Shown: positions 1 through 7,804, counted from the stretch's first letter. The stretch: 30,892 bases of DNA from JAHDBG01 sp963922315 (GCA_963922315.1 CAWUID010000024.1:1-30892); one strand, 5' to 3'. Made by a program: numbers and translations. The notes: generated by a model not told the origin, from the sequence alone.

Positions 1-41
1 ATTATAGCAAATCAAAAACTGCGGTCTATCTACAACGGTAG

Positions 42-61
42 GGGCGCACAGCCGTGCGCCC
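42..61. repeat. Short perfect palindrome upstream of pilT
   Basis: Arms GGGCGCAC (42-49) and GTGCGCCC (54-61) enclose a 4-nt loop. The rest of 1-179 is AT-rich and non-coding. The palindrome resembles short dispersed REP-like intergenic repeats, but only one copy is seen here. It could also be a terminator-like structure for a gene ending left of the window, although no T-run follows. Confidence 0.5.
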
Positions 62-179
62 GTACGATTGCACATTCGAAAAACTTCATGCTCTTACAAT
101 TTTATACCCCGCATGATTGCAGAAGATCAGAAATTATCGTTTAACCATTATTCAGGCGAATCTAATCTGAAATATGCGA

Positions 180-1190
180 ATGGACATTGAGCATTTATTA
201 CAATTTTGTGTTCAACAAAAGGCGTCCGATCTGCACTTGTCAGCCGGTGTACCGCCGATTATGCGGATAGATGGTGAGTTACGGCACATGCAATCCGCCG
301 CACTCAGTGATGCACAATTAGAGAAAATGTTATGTTGTGTCATGAATGAGGCGCAACAGGCATATTATGCTGAACATCATGATATTGATTTTGCTTTGTC
401 AATCAGCGATCTGGCCCGCTTCCGGATCAATGTTTTTCAGCAATTACGCGGCCCGGCAGCCGTTTTCCGGGTCATTCCGAATCAGTTACCTGATCTGGAT
501 AAGTTGCATGCTCCAACCGTGTTCCAATCCATCTGCCAGGAACCGCATGGCCTGGTACTGGTGACCGGTGCTACCGGGTCAGGTAAGTCCACAACACTTG
601 CAGCGATGGTGGACCGCATCAATACGTCTCAAGCCCGGCATATTCTGACGATTGAAGATCCGATTGAGTTTGTACATCTATCGAAAAAAGGCCTGATCAA
701 TCAGCGTGAGGTTGTGCGCCATACGCACAATTTTGCTACGGCGTTACGAGCTGCTTTGCGTGAAGATCCGGATGTGATTCTGGTTGGCGAATTGCGCGAT
801 CCCGAAACCATTCGTGCCGCTCTCTCTGCCGCTGAAACCGGGCACCTGGTTCTGGCCACACTGCACACGAACACAGCAGCACAGTCCATCCACCGTCTGG
901 TCGATGTGTTTCCGGCAGGAGAAAAATCGCTGGTTCGCAATCAGGTGGCGACTGCTTTGCGTGCTGTGGTCGCGCAATCTCTGCTACCACGTCCCGGTGG
1001 TGGCAGGATTGCTGCGTTTGAAATCATGCGCTGCACGCCGGCCATTCAGAATCTGATCCGGGAGGATAAGGTGGCGCAGATTGTATCTGCGATGCAGACT
1101 GGCCAGGCACACGGTATGCAGACGCTGGAACAGGCCCGGCAACATCTGGCACAGCAAGGTCTGATCGCATTATCAGGCGACCCCGCCTGA
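180..1190 (+). CDS. pilT: Type IV pilus retraction ATPase PilT
   Basis: Hexameric secretion-type ATPase that powers retraction of type IV pili (twitching, DNA uptake, adhesion) at the cytoplasmic face of the inner membrane. The N-terminus (ASDLHLSAG, about residues 16-24) is the PAS-like PilT domain. The Walker A motif GATGSGKSTT is at about 130-139. The Asp box/Walker B region LREDPDVILVGELRD and the His box GHLVLATLHT follow. The retraction-specific AIRNLIRE motif is present as AIQNLIRE, an Arg-to-Gln change. Length 336 aa is close to the usual 344. I chose ATG 180 over the in-frame ATG at 174 because family members begin MDI-E/T-LL. The stop overlaps the moeB start by one base (TGATG). PilU is the alternative, but the sequence matches PilT better. 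Confidence 0.93.
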   Translation: MDIEHLLQFCVQQKASDLHLSAGVPPIMRIDGELRHMQSAALSDAQLEKMLCCVMNEAQQAYYAEHHDIDFALSISDLARFRINVFQQLRGPAAVFRVIPNQLPDLDKLHAPTVFQSICQEPHGLVLVTGATGSGKSTTLAAMVDRINTSQARHILTIEDPIEFVHLSKKGLINQREVVRHTHNFATALRAALREDPDVILVGELRDPETIRAALSAAETGHLVLATLHTNTAAQSIHRLVDVFPAGEKSLVRNQVATALRAVVAQSLLPRPGGGRIAAFEIMRCTPAIQNLIREDKVAQIVSAMQTGQAHGMQTLEQARQHLAQQGLIALSGDPA

Positions 1191-1942
1191 TGGATGACGC
1201 TGCTCTGTTGCGATTCAGCCGTCAGATTCTGCTGCCTGAGTTTGGCATTGCGGGTCAGGAACGGCTGTCTGAGTGTTGTGTTGTTATCATCGGGCTCGGT
1301 GGTTTAGGGTCTGCAGCGGCCTTGTATCTGGCCGCCGCCGGGGTAGGTAAGTTGGTTCTGCTGGATGACGATACGGTCGATCTGTCTAATCTGCAACGCC
1401 AGATCGTGCATGATTCCAACCGTACCGGATCATCTAAGGTGTTATCTGCCCGTGACCGCCTGCTGGCGCTGAATCCTGGCTGTCATGTGGTCGCTCATCC
1501 CGTACGCTTTGCTGCAGATCAGGCTGATAACTGGCTGGATAACGCAGATCTGGTACTGGATTGTTGCGACAATTTCGCCACACGCTTTGCCTTAAATCAG
1601 GCTTGTTTTCGGGCACGCACTCCCCTGGTTTCCGGCTCCGCACTTGGCTGGTCGGGACAGGTCTGCGTTTTTTTATATCAGCCGGGACAGGCTTGTTATC
1701 GCTGTCTGTTTGAGGATCACGCAGAACCTGCGGCGACTTGCAGTGAGAGTGGTATCATGGCACCCGTGGTAGGGGTGATCGGCAGCCTGCAAGCACTGGA
1801 AGCACTAAAAATTCTGGCTCAGGTCGGCGAGACGTTACACAGCCGTTTGTTGTTATTTGACGGGCTGGGTCAGCACTGGCGTACTTTGCAGGTACAGCCT
1901 GATCCGGCCTGTCCGATTTGTTCTCTTTCTGATTCAATATGA
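1190..1942 (+). CDS. moeB: MoeB/ThiF/HesA-type adenylyltransferase
   Basis: E1-like enzyme that adenylates the C-terminal glycine of a small sulfur carrier (MoaD or ThiS), for molybdopterin or thiamine synthesis. The nucleotide-binding GLGGLG is at residues 35-40, the DDDTVDLSNLQRQ segment follows, and SALGWSGQV is the usual core. Zinc cysteine pairs are C169/C172 and C241/C244. C184 in TCSESGIM is the candidate active-site cysteine. Length 250 aa is typical of MoeB. It is translationally coupled to pilT (1-base overlap) and to tusD (4-base overlap). No moa, moe or thi gene is adjacent, so I cannot separate MoeB from ThiF by context. MoeB is preferred on sequence. Confidence 0.88.
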   Translation: MDDAALLRFSRQILLPEFGIAGQERLSECCVVIIGLGGLGSAAALYLAAAGVGKLVLLDDDTVDLSNLQRQIVHDSNRTGSSKVLSARDRLLALNPGCHVVAHPVRFAADQADNWLDNADLVLDCCDNFATRFALNQACFRARTPLVSGSALGWSGQVCVFLYQPGQACYRCLFEDHAEPAATCSESGIMAPVVGVIGSLQALEALKILAQVGETLHSRLLLFDGLGQHWRTLQVQPDPACPICSLSDSI

Positions 1943-2331
1943 AATTTACCATTCAGGTGAATGACGGCCCATATCAGCATCAGGCCAGTGATTCAGCCTA
2001 TCATTTCACACTCGCCGCGCTGCGTAAGGGTCATCAGATAGTACGGGTGTTTTTTTATCACGACGGGGTGCTGAACAGCTCGCATCTGATCACACCGCCG
2101 CAGGATGATCGGCATGTGGTGGCACGCTGGTCACAATTGGCGACGGATTTTGCGGTCGATTTAGTGGTCTGTGTTGCTGCTGCGCAGCGGCGCGGTATCG
2201 TGGACGAGGCAGAGGCACGCCGACACGGCCTGGCTGTTGCCAATATCGCACCTGGCTTCCGGCTCGGCGGGTTGGGGCAATTGGTGGAAGCTGTTTTGTC
2301 CGGAGATCGTTTGATTACTTTCGGAGATTAG
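1939..2331 (+). CDS. tusD: Sulfur relay protein TusD/DsrE family
   Basis: Small sulfurtransferase subunit. In E. coli TusD acts in the TusBCD heterohexamer that relays persulfide sulfur to MnmA for tRNA 2-thiouridine. The homologous DsrE acts in DsrEFH of sulfur oxidisers. The sequence opens MKFTIQVNDGPY and has the active cysteine C78 in DLVVCVAAAQRRG, the same position as E. coli TusD Cys78. It ends in the family's GLGQLVEAVLSGDR segment. Length 130 aa is normal. Unusually, neither tusC nor tusB follows; ccmD does, after 3 bases. It overlaps moeB by 4 bases, suggesting a shared sulfur-transfer role (inference). Confidence 0.88.
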   Translation: MKFTIQVNDGPYQHQASDSAYHFTLAALRKGHQIVRVFFYHDGVLNSSHLITPPQDDRHVVARWSQLATDFAVDLVVCVAAAQRRGIVDEAEARRHGLAVANIAPGFRLGGLGQLVEAVLSGDRLITFGD

Positions 2332-2334
2332 AAG

Positions 2335-2496
2335 ATGTTGGAATGGCTCGCTATGGGTGGCTATGCACTATACGTTTGGGGTGCGTTTGGCATGACAGCA
2401 GCCTGCATGGTGTTAGAACCCTGGTGGCTGAGGCAACAGGACAAAACTTTACGCAAACAAATTGCACGACGCTATCAGATGGAGTCGGCACAATGA
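2335..2496 (+). CDS. ccmD: Heme exporter subunit CcmD
   Basis: A 53-aa single-span membrane protein. The start MLEWLAMGGYALYVWGAFG is the classic CcmD signature (short N-terminus, aromatic/glycine-rich membrane helix). It is followed by a basic cytoplasmic tail with R40, K41, R45 and R46. CcmD helps the CcmABC complex release holo-CcmE during cytochrome c maturation. It begins 3 bases after tusD and its TGA overlaps the ATG of ccmE (ATGA). This order and overlap match ccmD-ccmE operons elsewhere and confirm the call despite the small size. Confidence 0.88.
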   Translation: MLEWLAMGGYALYVWGAFGMTAACMVLEPWWLRQQDKTLRKQIARRYQMESAQ

Positions 2497-2957
2497 CTGC
2501 ACGACGTCAGCGCATCATTTTCGTTCTGCTGGGACTAGCTGGCCTGGCACTGGCGAGCACACTGATTCTAAGTGCGCTGGGGAATAACCTGTCGTATTTT
2601 TTTTCCCCGACTGAGGTACATGCCGGCCAGGCACCGGATCACCGCTCGTTCCGGGTTGGCGGCATGGTCAAGGCAGACAGTATTGTGCGGGCACAACATG
2701 ATTTGTCCGTACACTTTGTCCTCACCGACTATCAGCAGGAGGTTCCGGTGACTTATACCGGCATTCTGCCTGATTTGTTTGCTGAGGGTCAGGGCGCTAT
2801 TGCGCAAGGTCGTCTGGGTGCTGATGGCGTGTTTCTGGCCGATGAGGTGCTGGCAAAGCATGATGAAAATTATATGCCGCCGGAAGTCGCTGCCGCACTT
2901 GCGGCAAGCGAGCAGGCGCGCCTGCACTCTGATACAACCGGACAGCAGGCACCCTGA
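2493..2957 (+). CDS. ccmE: Cytochrome c maturation heme chaperone CcmE
   Basis: Periplasmic, membrane-anchored heme chaperone. It binds heme covalently through a histidine and hands it to the CcmF/CcmH ligase. An N-terminal membrane anchor spans about residues 8-29. The OB-fold core includes FRVGGMVKADSI and VTYTGILPDLFAEGQG. The heme-binding motif LAKHDENYMPPE has the conserved H123 and Y127. The 154-aa length is normal. The ATG at 2493 overlaps the ccmD stop; the reading frame is open further upstream, but that part lies inside ccmD. ccmABC and ccmFGHI are not in the window, so the ccm genes are split in this genome. Confidence 0.94.
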   Translation: MTARRQRIIFVLLGLAGLALASTLILSALGNNLSYFFSPTEVHAGQAPDHRSFRVGGMVKADSIVRAQHDLSVHFVLTDYQQEVPVTYTGILPDLFAEGQGAIAQGRLGADGVFLADEVLAKHDENYMPPEVAAALAASEQARLHSDTTGQQAP

Positions 2958-3376
2958 TGTTAAAAGCATGGCACCTGATCAGCATGGTCACCTGGTTTGC
3001 CGGGTTATTTTATCTGCCGCGTCTGTTTGTGTATCACGCTATGAGCGAAGACACTATTTCGCTGGAACGCTTTAAGATCATGGAACGTAAGCTGTTGTTC
3101 GGCATTACCACACCGGGCGCTGTTCTCACCCTGGTCTTCGGCATCTGGATGTTGATTGACTATGCCTGGGTCGCTTATGCCGGGCAACTCTGGTTCGATC
3201 TGAAACTGGGTTTGATCGGGCTGTTGCTGGTCTATCATGTCTGGTGTGGCGTGTTGTGGCTGGACTTCAAACATGACCGTAACCGCCGCTCTCATATCTG
3301 GTTTCGCTGGTTTAATGAAGCGCCGGTGTTGTTACTGGTCGCGATCATTCTGCTGGCCGTACTCAGGCCGCTATGA
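2957..3376 (+). CDS. hemJ: Protoporphyrinogen IX oxidase HemJ
   Basis: Integral membrane enzyme (formerly UPF0093) that oxidises protoporphyrinogen IX to protoporphyrin IX in the penultimate step of heme synthesis. About four hydrophobic helices are visible in 139 aa. The N-terminus WHLISMVTWFAGLFYLPRLF is the family signature. The conserved H6 and the lysine K83 in WFDLKLGLIG match residues needed for heme binding and activity in characterised HemJ. It overlaps ccmE by one base, so heme synthesis and heme delivery genes are coupled. Confidence 0.92.
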   Translation: MLKAWHLISMVTWFAGLFYLPRLFVYHAMSEDTISLERFKIMERKLLFGITTPGAVLTLVFGIWMLIDYAWVAYAGQLWFDLKLGLIGLLLVYHVWCGVLWLDFKHDRNRRSHIWFRWFNEAPVLLLVAIILLAVLRPL

Positions 3377-3411
3377 CACAAACCGTGTCAACCCGCATCA
3401 TGAGAAAAGTC

Positions 3412-3804
3412 ATGGGTACGACTTATGTCACAGTCACCATCAGAAACCCGGCAAATCCTGAAAAATTCTGGAATAGTCTGTTTCTGGTGGACACAGGCGC
3501 GATAGATTCTCTGGTACCGGGCGATCAATTGGAAGCCATCGGGCTTGAGCCCAAGTCACAGCGTACTTATGAGTTAGCCGACGGCAGCGAAATCAAAATG
3601 GACATGACGACAGGTGACATTGAGTTTATGGGAGAAATCGTCGGAGGCACCATTATTTTCGGTGATAAGGATGCGGAGCCTATTTTAGGTGTCACCGCCC
3701 TGGAATCTGTGGGTATTGATGTCGACCCGCGTAACCAGACCTTAAAACGAATGCCAGCGACCCGACTAAAAAAAATCAAACCGAAGTCTGATAAGATACT
3801 CTAG
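3412..3804 (+). CDS. Clan AA retropepsin-like aspartic protease
   Basis: Small single-domain protein with the catalytic motif FLVDTGAIDSLVP (DTG at residues 27-29 of the 130-aa form) and the second hallmark PILGVTALESVGIDVDP, the retropepsin hydrophobic-hydrophobic-Gly element. Bacterial relatives are homodimeric aspartyl proteases of unknown substrate and are sometimes found beside toxin-antitoxin genes. A longer start at 3373 overlaps the hemJ stop (ATGA). I prefer ATG 3412 because MGTTYVTVTI begins the first strand of the fold and the bases GAGAAA lie just upstream. A basic tail (KKIKPKSDK) ends the protein. No partner gene is adjacent. Confidence 0.78.
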   Translation: MGTTYVTVTIRNPANPEKFWNSLFLVDTGAIDSLVPGDQLEAIGLEPKSQRTYELADGSEIKMDMTTGDIEFMGEIVGGTIIFGDKDAEPILGVTALESVGIDVDPRNQTLKRMPATRLKKIKPKSDKIL

Positions 3805-3848
3805 TAATAGATAAACCTGCCCGATGATCAACACGCCTTTATTCCCCC

Positions 3849-4781
3849 ATGTCTGACCCTCGCCTCGCCCTGAATTTCTGCGGACTGGACTTTGCCAGCC
3901 CACTCGTATTACTTTCCGGCTGTGTTGGCTTCGGTGAAGAATATACTCGTGTGCAGGGATTTTCTAACCGCGATTGCGGCGCTGTGTGCCTGAAAGGAAC
4001 AACCGGCACCATGCGGCTTGGTAATCGCTCGCATCGGATATATGAAACGCCACAAGGGATGCTGAATGCGATCGGGTTACAAAACCCTGGGGTAGATCAG
4101 GTCATTCAACAGATTCTGCCCACGCTGGATTTCAGCGAAACCCGGTTTATTGCGAATGTGTCCGGCTCTACGCTGGAGGAATATCACGAAGTTACTCGAA
4201 AATTCGACGATTCGCCGATTGATGCGATTGAGATCAATATTTCGTGCCCGAATGTGAAAGAAGGTGGCGTCGCTTTTGGCAATGATCCGGATATGTCTGC
4301 CCGGGTAGTCGCAGCCTGTCGCAGCGCTACCCACAAGCCACTGATCACGAAGTTATCGCCGAACCAAACCGACATCGCCGACAATGCCCGGCGTTGCCTG
4401 GAAGCTGGTTCTGATGCATTTGCCGTGATCAACACCCTGATGGGTATGGCAATTGATATCGAATCGCGCCGTCCGCATATCGGCAATAACCAAGGCGGGT
4501 TGTCTGGCCCGGCTATCAAGCCGATTGCTTTACTCAAATGCCACCAGGTCTATCAGGTGACCAAGGCGCATCGGGTGCCGATCATCGGTCAGGGTGGGAT
4601 TTGCACAGCAGAAGATGCGTTGGAATTTTTGCTGGCAGGGGCCAGCGCCGTTGGTATTGGCACCGCTTTGTTTTACGATCCGCTGGTTTTACCCAAAATC
4701 AACCAGGGCATACTGGACTATTGTGATCGACATCAGATTGATCACATCAGCCAGTTGGTGGGTCAGATGCAATTATATTAA
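3849..4781 (+). CDS. pyrD: Dihydroorotate dehydrogenase, class 1B-like
   Basis: FMN-dependent TIM-barrel enzyme that oxidises dihydroorotate to orotate in pyrimidine synthesis. The 310-aa cytosolic form has the active-site loop NISCPNVKEGG with catalytic C133 (class 1 enzymes use Cys, class 2 Ser). Other hallmarks are the substrate/FMN segments KGTTG and MLNAIGLQNPG, TKLSPN, GGLSGPAIKPIAL and the phosphate-binding GQGGICTAEDALEFLLAGA. Class 1B enzymes usually partner with the iron-sulfur/FAD subunit PyrK, which is absent here, so the electron acceptor is unclear. A dihydropyrimidine or dihydrouracil dehydrogenase-like role is an alternative. Confidence 0.85.
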   Translation: MSDPRLALNFCGLDFASPLVLLSGCVGFGEEYTRVQGFSNRDCGAVCLKGTTGTMRLGNRSHRIYETPQGMLNAIGLQNPGVDQVIQQILPTLDFSETRFIANVSGSTLEEYHEVTRKFDDSPIDAIEINISCPNVKEGGVAFGNDPDMSARVVAACRSATHKPLITKLSPNQTDIADNARRCLEAGSDAFAVINTLMGMAIDIESRRPHIGNNQGGLSGPAIKPIALLKCHQVYQVTKAHRVPIIGQGGICTAEDALEFLLAGASAVGIGTALFYDPLVLPKINQGILDYCDRHQIDHISQLVGQMQLY

Positions 4782-4788
4782 GGTATTT

Positions 4789-5571
4789 ATGATACATTTC
4801 ACACAAACCTATGCAAGATTTTCCGTCCTCATCATTAGCTTTTTAATCAGCCACCTCGGTTTTGCCAAACCCGACGAGAATCAACTGAATCGTGCTTATC
4901 AATACAGCCTGCTGGATGCCGCTCGCATCACTCCTGAAGAAATCAGTTATCAGTTAAATGCCATTCATCCGGATAACAACAGCCTGATCTGGAATGAAGA
5001 TAAAACAAAATTATTGGTAGTTACCTGGAAATCAAAAAATTCATACGAAAGTTATCTTAAACCTGAAACCGCTACATCGACCAGCGAAAAGCATGTTGTG
5101 TGGGTTACACTCGCTCCACAGGTACAACAATTCTGCCAGAATTTATATAAAAATTACCCCAAAAATGGTGACAAAGTCACTTTACGACTGAAACAATATC
5201 TCGGACTGAATCACACCTGGAACTATGATGTATTTGTTGAGCTCTGGGTATCACCAGATGATCTGTTCCGCCCCTGTGTTGACCCGGATACTCAGGATTC
5301 TCAGTGCAACCTTGAGTTTAGCTCTGATATTCCTGAAGTCAGAAACATCAACAATTACAAAACGTTTTATCAGAATCTATATTATTCCAGTTTTCGACAA
5401 CGTGGTGGCGCACCCTGGACCGGGCTAGGTTATACCTACAACTGGGATTGGCATGGTTTGTCTGAAGTTGGTGCCAGTGAATATATCCTGGTACCAGGCG
5501 CGCACTATGAAATTAAAGACGCGGTTCCAACCCTGACTTATTGTGATGTGACAAAAGATACAGTGCAATAG
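4789..5571 (+). CDS. Secreted protein of unknown function
   Basis: A 260-aa protein with a signal peptide: a short polar start, a hydrophobic stretch FSVLIISFLISHLGFA (11-26) and likely cleavage before KPDENQ. The mature part is hydrophilic and aromatic-rich, with several cysteines that could pair in the periplasm (QFCQNL, RPCVDPDT, SQCNLE, TYCDVT). A distinctive motif GAPWTGLGYTYNWDWHGLSE lies near the C-terminus. I do not recognise a named domain. ATG 4789 is chosen because AAGG precedes it by a few bases and it lies 7 bases after pyrD; the open frame further upstream runs inside pyrD. The gene is AT-richer than pyrD. Confidence 0.75.
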   Translation: MIHFTQTYARFSVLIISFLISHLGFAKPDENQLNRAYQYSLLDAARITPEEISYQLNAIHPDNNSLIWNEDKTKLLVVTWKSKNSYESYLKPETATSTSEKHVVWVTLAPQVQQFCQNLYKNYPKNGDKVTLRLKQYLGLNHTWNYDVFVELWVSPDDLFRPCVDPDTQDSQCNLEFSSDIPEVRNINNYKTFYQNLYYSSFRQRGGAPWTGLGYTYNWDWHGLSEVGASEYILVPGAHYEIKDAVPTLTYCDVTKDTVQ

Positions 5572-5583
5572 CCTGAATGTACC

Positions 5584-5606
5584 CTACCACACAACGGTAG
5601 TTTTTT
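5584..5606 (+). terminator. Weak Rho-independent terminator after the secreted-protein gene
   Basis: A 5-bp stem CTACC (5584-5588)/GGTAG (5596-5600) with a 7-nt loop is followed directly by six T. It is short and only moderately stable, but it lies 13 bases after the stop codon and before the ribosome-binding site of bolA. Confidence 0.5.
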
Positions 5607-5643
5607 CAGACTACACCTCGTTACTTTCTTCAGGAGCCTCTGT

Positions 5644-5964
5644 ATGACGATGCAGGAACGACTTGCCGAACGGCTAGAGACACATTTTGCGCCAACTCAT
5701 CTGGATGTAATAGACGAAAGTCACCAACACAATGTGCCTGCTGGCGCTGAATCACATTTTAAAGTGACACTGGTTTGTGCACAGTTCGAGGCACAGCCAC
5801 TGATCAAACGCCATCGCGCTGTGCATCAGGCGTTGGCAGATGGTATTCAGGATGCGATTCATGCATTGGCACTTCACACCTACACGCCGGAAGAATGGCA
5901 GGCGAAAGGTGGCGAGGCACCTGCCTCGCCACCCTGTCGTGGTGGCGGACGAGCAGACAATTAA
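5644..5964 (+). CDS. bolA: BolA family protein
   Basis: BolA-fold (class II KH-like) protein of 106 aa. It works with monothiol glutaredoxins in iron-sulfur cluster handling and, in E. coli, as a stress and morphology regulator. The core HFKVTLVCAQFEAQPLIKRH (RHR follows) is the family signature. The C-terminus YTPEEWQ...ASPPCRG matches the long BolA subfamily (E. coli BolA ends similarly) rather than IbaG. An AGGAG ribosome-binding site sits just upstream of the start. It converges with argG, with 51 bp between the stops. Confidence 0.9.
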   Translation: MTMQERLAERLETHFAPTHLDVIDESHQHNVPAGAESHFKVTLVCAQFEAQPLIKRHRAVHQALADGIQDAIHALALHTYTPEEWQAKGGEAPASPPCRGGGRADN

Positions 5965-6015
5965 TCCCTATGACCAGGCAGTCTGTAATTTCCGGTTAAC
6001 TATCATATACATTCC

Positions 6016-7239
6016 TCACCGGATTGCAGCAGATCGGGCCATCAGGCGCAAACGCAATGCATTCAACTTGATGAAACCTGCCGCATCGGCTTGATCATAA
6101 GCCCCGCCATCGTCTTCAAAAGTCGCGACATTTTTGTCAAACAGGCTGTGTGTGGCTGACCGACGACCCACTATGGTCACATTGCCTTTGTATAGTTTTA
6201 CCCGTACATCTCCACACACGACCTGCTGGGTCTGGTCTATCAGTGCCTGGATCGCACGCCGCTCCGGACTCCACCAGTAACCGTTGTAGATCATCGTGGC
6301 ATATTTCGGCATCAGTTCATCTTTCAGGTGTGCCGTTTCCCGATCCAGTGTCAGTGATTCCATCGCCCGGTGCGCCTTTAACATCACGGTACCAGCCGGT
6401 GTTTCATAGCAGCCACGCGATTTCATGCCAACATAACGGTTTTCGACAATATCGCTCCGCCCCACACCCTGTGCGCCTGCCACCTGGTTCAGGTGTGCCA
6501 TCACTGTCGCCGGGCTCATTACCTGACCGTCTATCGCAACGATATCTCCTCGTTCATACGTCAGTTCGAGATACACAGGTTGATCCGGCGCCTGTTCCGG
6601 TGCCACTGTCCAACGCCACATGTCTTCTTCCGGCTCAATCCATGGGTCTTCCAACTGATCGCCTTCGTAAGAGATATGTAACAGATTCGCATCCATCGAG
6701 TAAGGTGATTTTTTACCCTGTTGCGCATAATCTATCTCAATACCGTGCTGCGCCGCATATTGCATCAGCTTCTCGCGCGAGAGCAGATCCCATTCACGCC
6801 AGGGCGCTATCACCCGGATATCCGGCTGCAACCCATACGCACCCAGTTCAAACCGAACCTGGTCATTGCCCTTACCCGTCGCACCATGCGCGATCGCATC
6901 TGCGCCTGTCTCCTGCGCAATCTCGACCAGCCGCTTCGCAATCAGTGGTCGCGCAATGGAGGTACCGAGCAGATATTCTCCTTCATACAGTGCATTCGCC
7001 CGAAACATCGGGAACACAAAATCGCGCGCATACTCTTCCCGCACGTCTTCGATATAGATTTCACGAATGCCCAGCTTTTCAGCTTTCTGCCGGGCTGGTT
7101 CCACCTCTTCGCCCTGACCCAGGTCAGCTGTGAAGGTGACAACTTCACACTGATAAACTTGCTGTAACCATTTCAGAATGATTGACGTATCCAGACCTCC
7201 GGAATACGCCAGTACCACTTTTTTAATGTCTTGGGACAT
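6016..7239 (-). CDS. argG: Argininosuccinate synthase
   Basis: Joins citrulline and aspartate with ATP to form argininosuccinate in arginine synthesis. The 407-aa length is that of the short bacterial class. The N-terminal ATP-binding motif AYSGGLDTS is at 11-19, followed by FTADLGQGEE, GTSIARPLIAKRLVEIA and the highly conserved AHGATGKGNDQVRFE. YSMDANLLHISYEG and ENRYVGMKSRGCYETP carry substrate residues. It is read after the DUF433/DUF5615 pair (14-bp gap), so it may share its promoter. Confidence 0.97.
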   Translation of the reverse strand: MSQDIKKVVLAYSGGLDTSIILKWLQQVYQCEVVTFTADLGQGEEVEPARQKAEKLGIREIYIEDVREEYARDFVFPMFRANALYEGEYLLGTSIARPLIAKRLVEIAQETGADAIAHGATGKGNDQVRFELGAYGLQPDIRVIAPWREWDLLSREKLMQYAAQHGIEIDYAQQGKKSPYSMDANLLHISYEGDQLEDPWIEPEEDMWRWTVAPEQAPDQPVYLELTYERGDIVAIDGQVMSPATVMAHLNQVAGAQGVGRSDIVENRYVGMKSRGCYETPAGTVMLKAHRAMESLTLDRETAHLKDELMPKYATMIYNGYWWSPERRAIQALIDQTQQVVCGDVRVKLYKGNVTIVGRRSATHSLFDKNVATFEDDGGAYDQADAAGFIKLNALRLRLMARSAAIR

Positions 7240-7253
7240 ACTGTTTTATCCTC

Positions 7254-7583
7254 TTATGAGCAACCGGGCACTGACACCTCAATGTAGTCATTAAGCGTGG
7301 CAGAGCTGATAGTGTGACAAACTTCTGGAATAATTTTTTGAATTCGTGGCCAACTGGTAGTAGGAAGTACAACAATGGCGATACGACGGTTCACTAAATT
7401 TTGTTGATATTTTAAGTTCTGGTCAGTTGTCACTATGACTTCAAAGCCTTCTTCCTCTGCCTTTGTTAATAATTCGCCGTTTCTCAGAGTTGCCCACCCA
7501 AGTTCATAAGCGGTGGCAACCTGGTGTGTGAGCAGATGCTTACGCAGAGGTGCTGGAGTACCCTGATCAAACAGAATAAACAT
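7254..7583 (-). CDS. DUF5615 PIN-like protein, candidate toxin
   Basis: A 109-aa protein of the PIN-like DUF5615 family. It starts MFILFDQGTP with the acidic residue D6 and carries the family motif VIVTTDQNLKYQQNL with D54. PIN-fold proteins are metal-dependent RNases, and DUF5615 genes are typically paired with DUF433 genes as toxin-antitoxin-like modules. Here the ATG overlaps the DUF433 stop by one base (TAATG), showing translational coupling. Nuclease activity is inferred from fold and context, not shown. Confidence 0.8.
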   Translation of the reverse strand: MFILFDQGTPAPLRKHLLTHQVATAYELGWATLRNGELLTKAEEEGFEVIVTTDQNLKYQQNLVNRRIAIVVLPTTSWPRIQKIIPEVCHTISSATLNDYIEVSVPGCS

Positions 7584-7804
7584 TAGGTAGCAACCAGGCT
7601 GTGAGCAGCATGTTCAAGAACTTCCCGTACCTGCTCAACAGTCACACCTGGAAACCAGTCTACAAACTCGTCAATTCTGGCGCCATCTTCCAGATTCTGA
7701 AACAAAGCTGTCACAGGGATGCGTGTTCCCCGGAACACCCAGACACCACTCATCGTTTCTGGGTGATGTTCTACTGCAAAGCAAGTGTTCCACATACTAT
7801 CCAT
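7583..7804 (-). CDS. DUF433 protein, candidate antitoxin
   Basis: A 73-aa DUF433 protein, a small winged/tri-helical DNA-binding-like family. Diagnostic segments are SGVWVFRGTRIPVTALFQNL (residues 19-38) and DWFPGVTVEQVREVLEHA. It is the expected upstream partner of DUF5615. The frame stays open to 7846, but I choose ATG 7804 because family members start a few residues before the conserved core and a GGA lies 9 bases upstream. The gene starts about 40 bp from the repeat at 7845. Confidence 0.8.
   Translation of the reverse strand: MDSMWNTCFAVEHHPETMSGVWVFRGTRIPVTALFQNLEDGARIDEFVDWFPGVTVEQVREVLEHAAHSLVAT

Noticed and set aside
5908..5933. Perfect 11-bp inverted repeat near the 3' end of bolA, first read as an inserted REP element
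   Set aside because: It encodes part of the conserved BolA tail (ASPPCRG), so it is ordinary coding sequence.
6150..7133. 327-codon open frame on the plus strand
   Set aside because: It lies antisense within argG, is rich in Pro/His/Ser/Arg as expected of a shadow frame and has no recognisable domain.
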